Source: Sulfurimonas crateris (GTDB taxonomy: Bacteria; Campylobacterota; Campylobacteria; Campylobacterales; Sulfurimonadaceae). From it: 34,927 nt of DNA. Below the pieces are notes generated by a model. It was given only the letters and a program-made list of their open reading frames with translations, searched no databases and was not told the origin of the DNA. Numbering within the stretch: the first letter of the stretch is position 1; each line of letters starts with the position of its first letter. The position numbers were made by a program, and so were the translations under genes. The stretch is taken from the NCBI GenBank assembly GCA_945870785.1, contig CAMBTK010000015.1, positions 1 to 34,927 of the forward strand. The letters run 5' to 3'. Below are positions 34,553 to 34,927 of the stretch, piece by piece.

Positions 34553-34558
34553 ATGATA
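34553..34558 (-). promoter_or_regulatory. Extended -10 of the chemoreceptor gene
   Basis: TGC followed by TATCAT (five of six to TATAAT) on the minus strand, about 31 bp before the ATG. No strong -35. No sigma-54 or other alternative sigma sequence was seen here. Confidence 0.45.
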
Positions 34559-34606
34559 GCATACTTTTTAAAATATTATTATGAATTTATCTTATTTATA
34601 ACCAAT

Positions 34607-34927
34607 TTACAAATACATAAATTGTGATAAAAGAATAATGATAACAACAAGGCTAAATGGAAAAAAATGACTCTTAAAAACCCAAGGGTTTATCTTAAAT
34701 AGTTTCTGATTTATACCTCTAAAACCTAACCAAATTCCAAAAAAAGCTTTAATACTAAGAAGTGTTTGAAAATGAGATAGAGAACCATTTTCTATTTTTC
34801 CAAAAATCTGTGAAATTAGAAAAAGACCGCTTGCTACGGCTACCATCAGGGCATATGGAACAACTTTTCTTACATGCATCATAATTGCTTCTCTTGCTTT
34901 TGCATGTTCTGCTTCATTTAATGTTTG
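34607..34927 (-). CDS. Membrane protein, C-terminal part (5' end outside window)
   Basis: The frame is open to the last base, so the gene starts beyond the window; 106 codons plus the stop are present. The visible part has about three hydrophobic helices (YALMVAVASGLFLISQIFG, TLLSIKAFFGIWLGFRG, FFPFSLVVIIILLSQFMYL) and a histidine-containing loop before them (AEHAKAREAIMMHVRK). It is an integral membrane protein; the family is not recognised with confidence, although the helix-histidine pattern recalls CopD/HemJ-like proteins. It lies upstream of the chemoreceptor gene with an 85-bp gap. Confidence 0.6.
   Translation of the reverse strand, partial: QTLNEAEHAKAREAIMMHVRKVVPYALMVAVASGLFLISQIFGKIENGSLSHFQTLLSIKAFFGIWLGFRGINQKLFKINPWVFKSHFFPFSLVVIIILLSQFMYL

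Noticed and set aside
1..34927. tRNA or rRNA genes, CRISPR arrays, insertion sequences, phage genes
   Set aside because: No cloverleaf-like sequence, spaced repeat array, transposase, integrase or terminal inverted repeat was seen by reading both strands.

Overview
This AT-rich window looks like a chromosomal piece of a nitrate-respiring Campylobacterota (Epsilonproteobacteria), most like Sulfurimonas. The reasons are the nap gene order napA-G-H-B-F-L-D with no napC, a CheA carrying a C-terminal receiver, a STAS-fused MlaE permease like that of Campylobacter, and an Mqo of the Helicobacter/Campylobacter type. I saw no rRNA, tRNA, insertion sequence, phage gene or CRISPR array, and the coding density is very high.

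Layout. 1-3307 (+): end of cheV, then cheA and cheW. 3316-8035 (+): an Mla-type lipid transporter (STAS-MlaE, MlaF, MlaD, auxiliary lipoprotein) and an M24 aminopeptidase, all tightly packed. 8042-17737 (-): a long nitrate-respiration run, transcribed right to left: napA, G, H, B, F, L, an Aer/CetB-type PAS protein, napD, two unrecognised small genes and a membrane diguanylate cyclase. 17738-17970: napA promoter region with an FNR-type palindrome and inverted repeats. 17971-19643 (-): a Crp/Fnr-family regulator overlapping a PilJ/NarX-like membrane sensor that has no output domain. 19768-21024 (+): a second diguanylate cyclase behind a good sigma-54 promoter. 21026-25619 (-): SUI1/YciH protein, DUF5718-like protein, YbiT-type ABC-F protein, a 46-residue lipoprotein and Mqo. 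25702-28130: acetyltransferase, cold-shock protein, an unrecognised protein, an S4 RNA-binding protein and a DUF445 membrane protein. 28214-34927: an unrecognised gene with an RND permease, a periplasmic rhodanese, a small helical protein, a membrane chemoreceptor with a zinc-binding (CZB) domain, and part of a membrane protein cut by the window edge.

How it fits together. The centre is a periplasmic nitrate reductase module in which the enzyme genes are interleaved with signalling genes. NapGH should pass quinol electrons to NapB and NapA. The neighbouring sensor and Crp/Fnr regulator are placed to control napA, and the regulator's DNA-recognition helix (E..SR) fits the TTGA-type palindrome upstream of napA. 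The PAS protein and the diguanylate cyclase within the same run could tie respiration to energy taxis and to surface attachment. That is inference from gene order, not shown directly.

The most unusual single site is in the napA-napG gap. A 10-bp stem-loop lies between the only Shine-Dalgarno sequence and the napG start codon, so the two reach normal spacing only if the hairpin folds.
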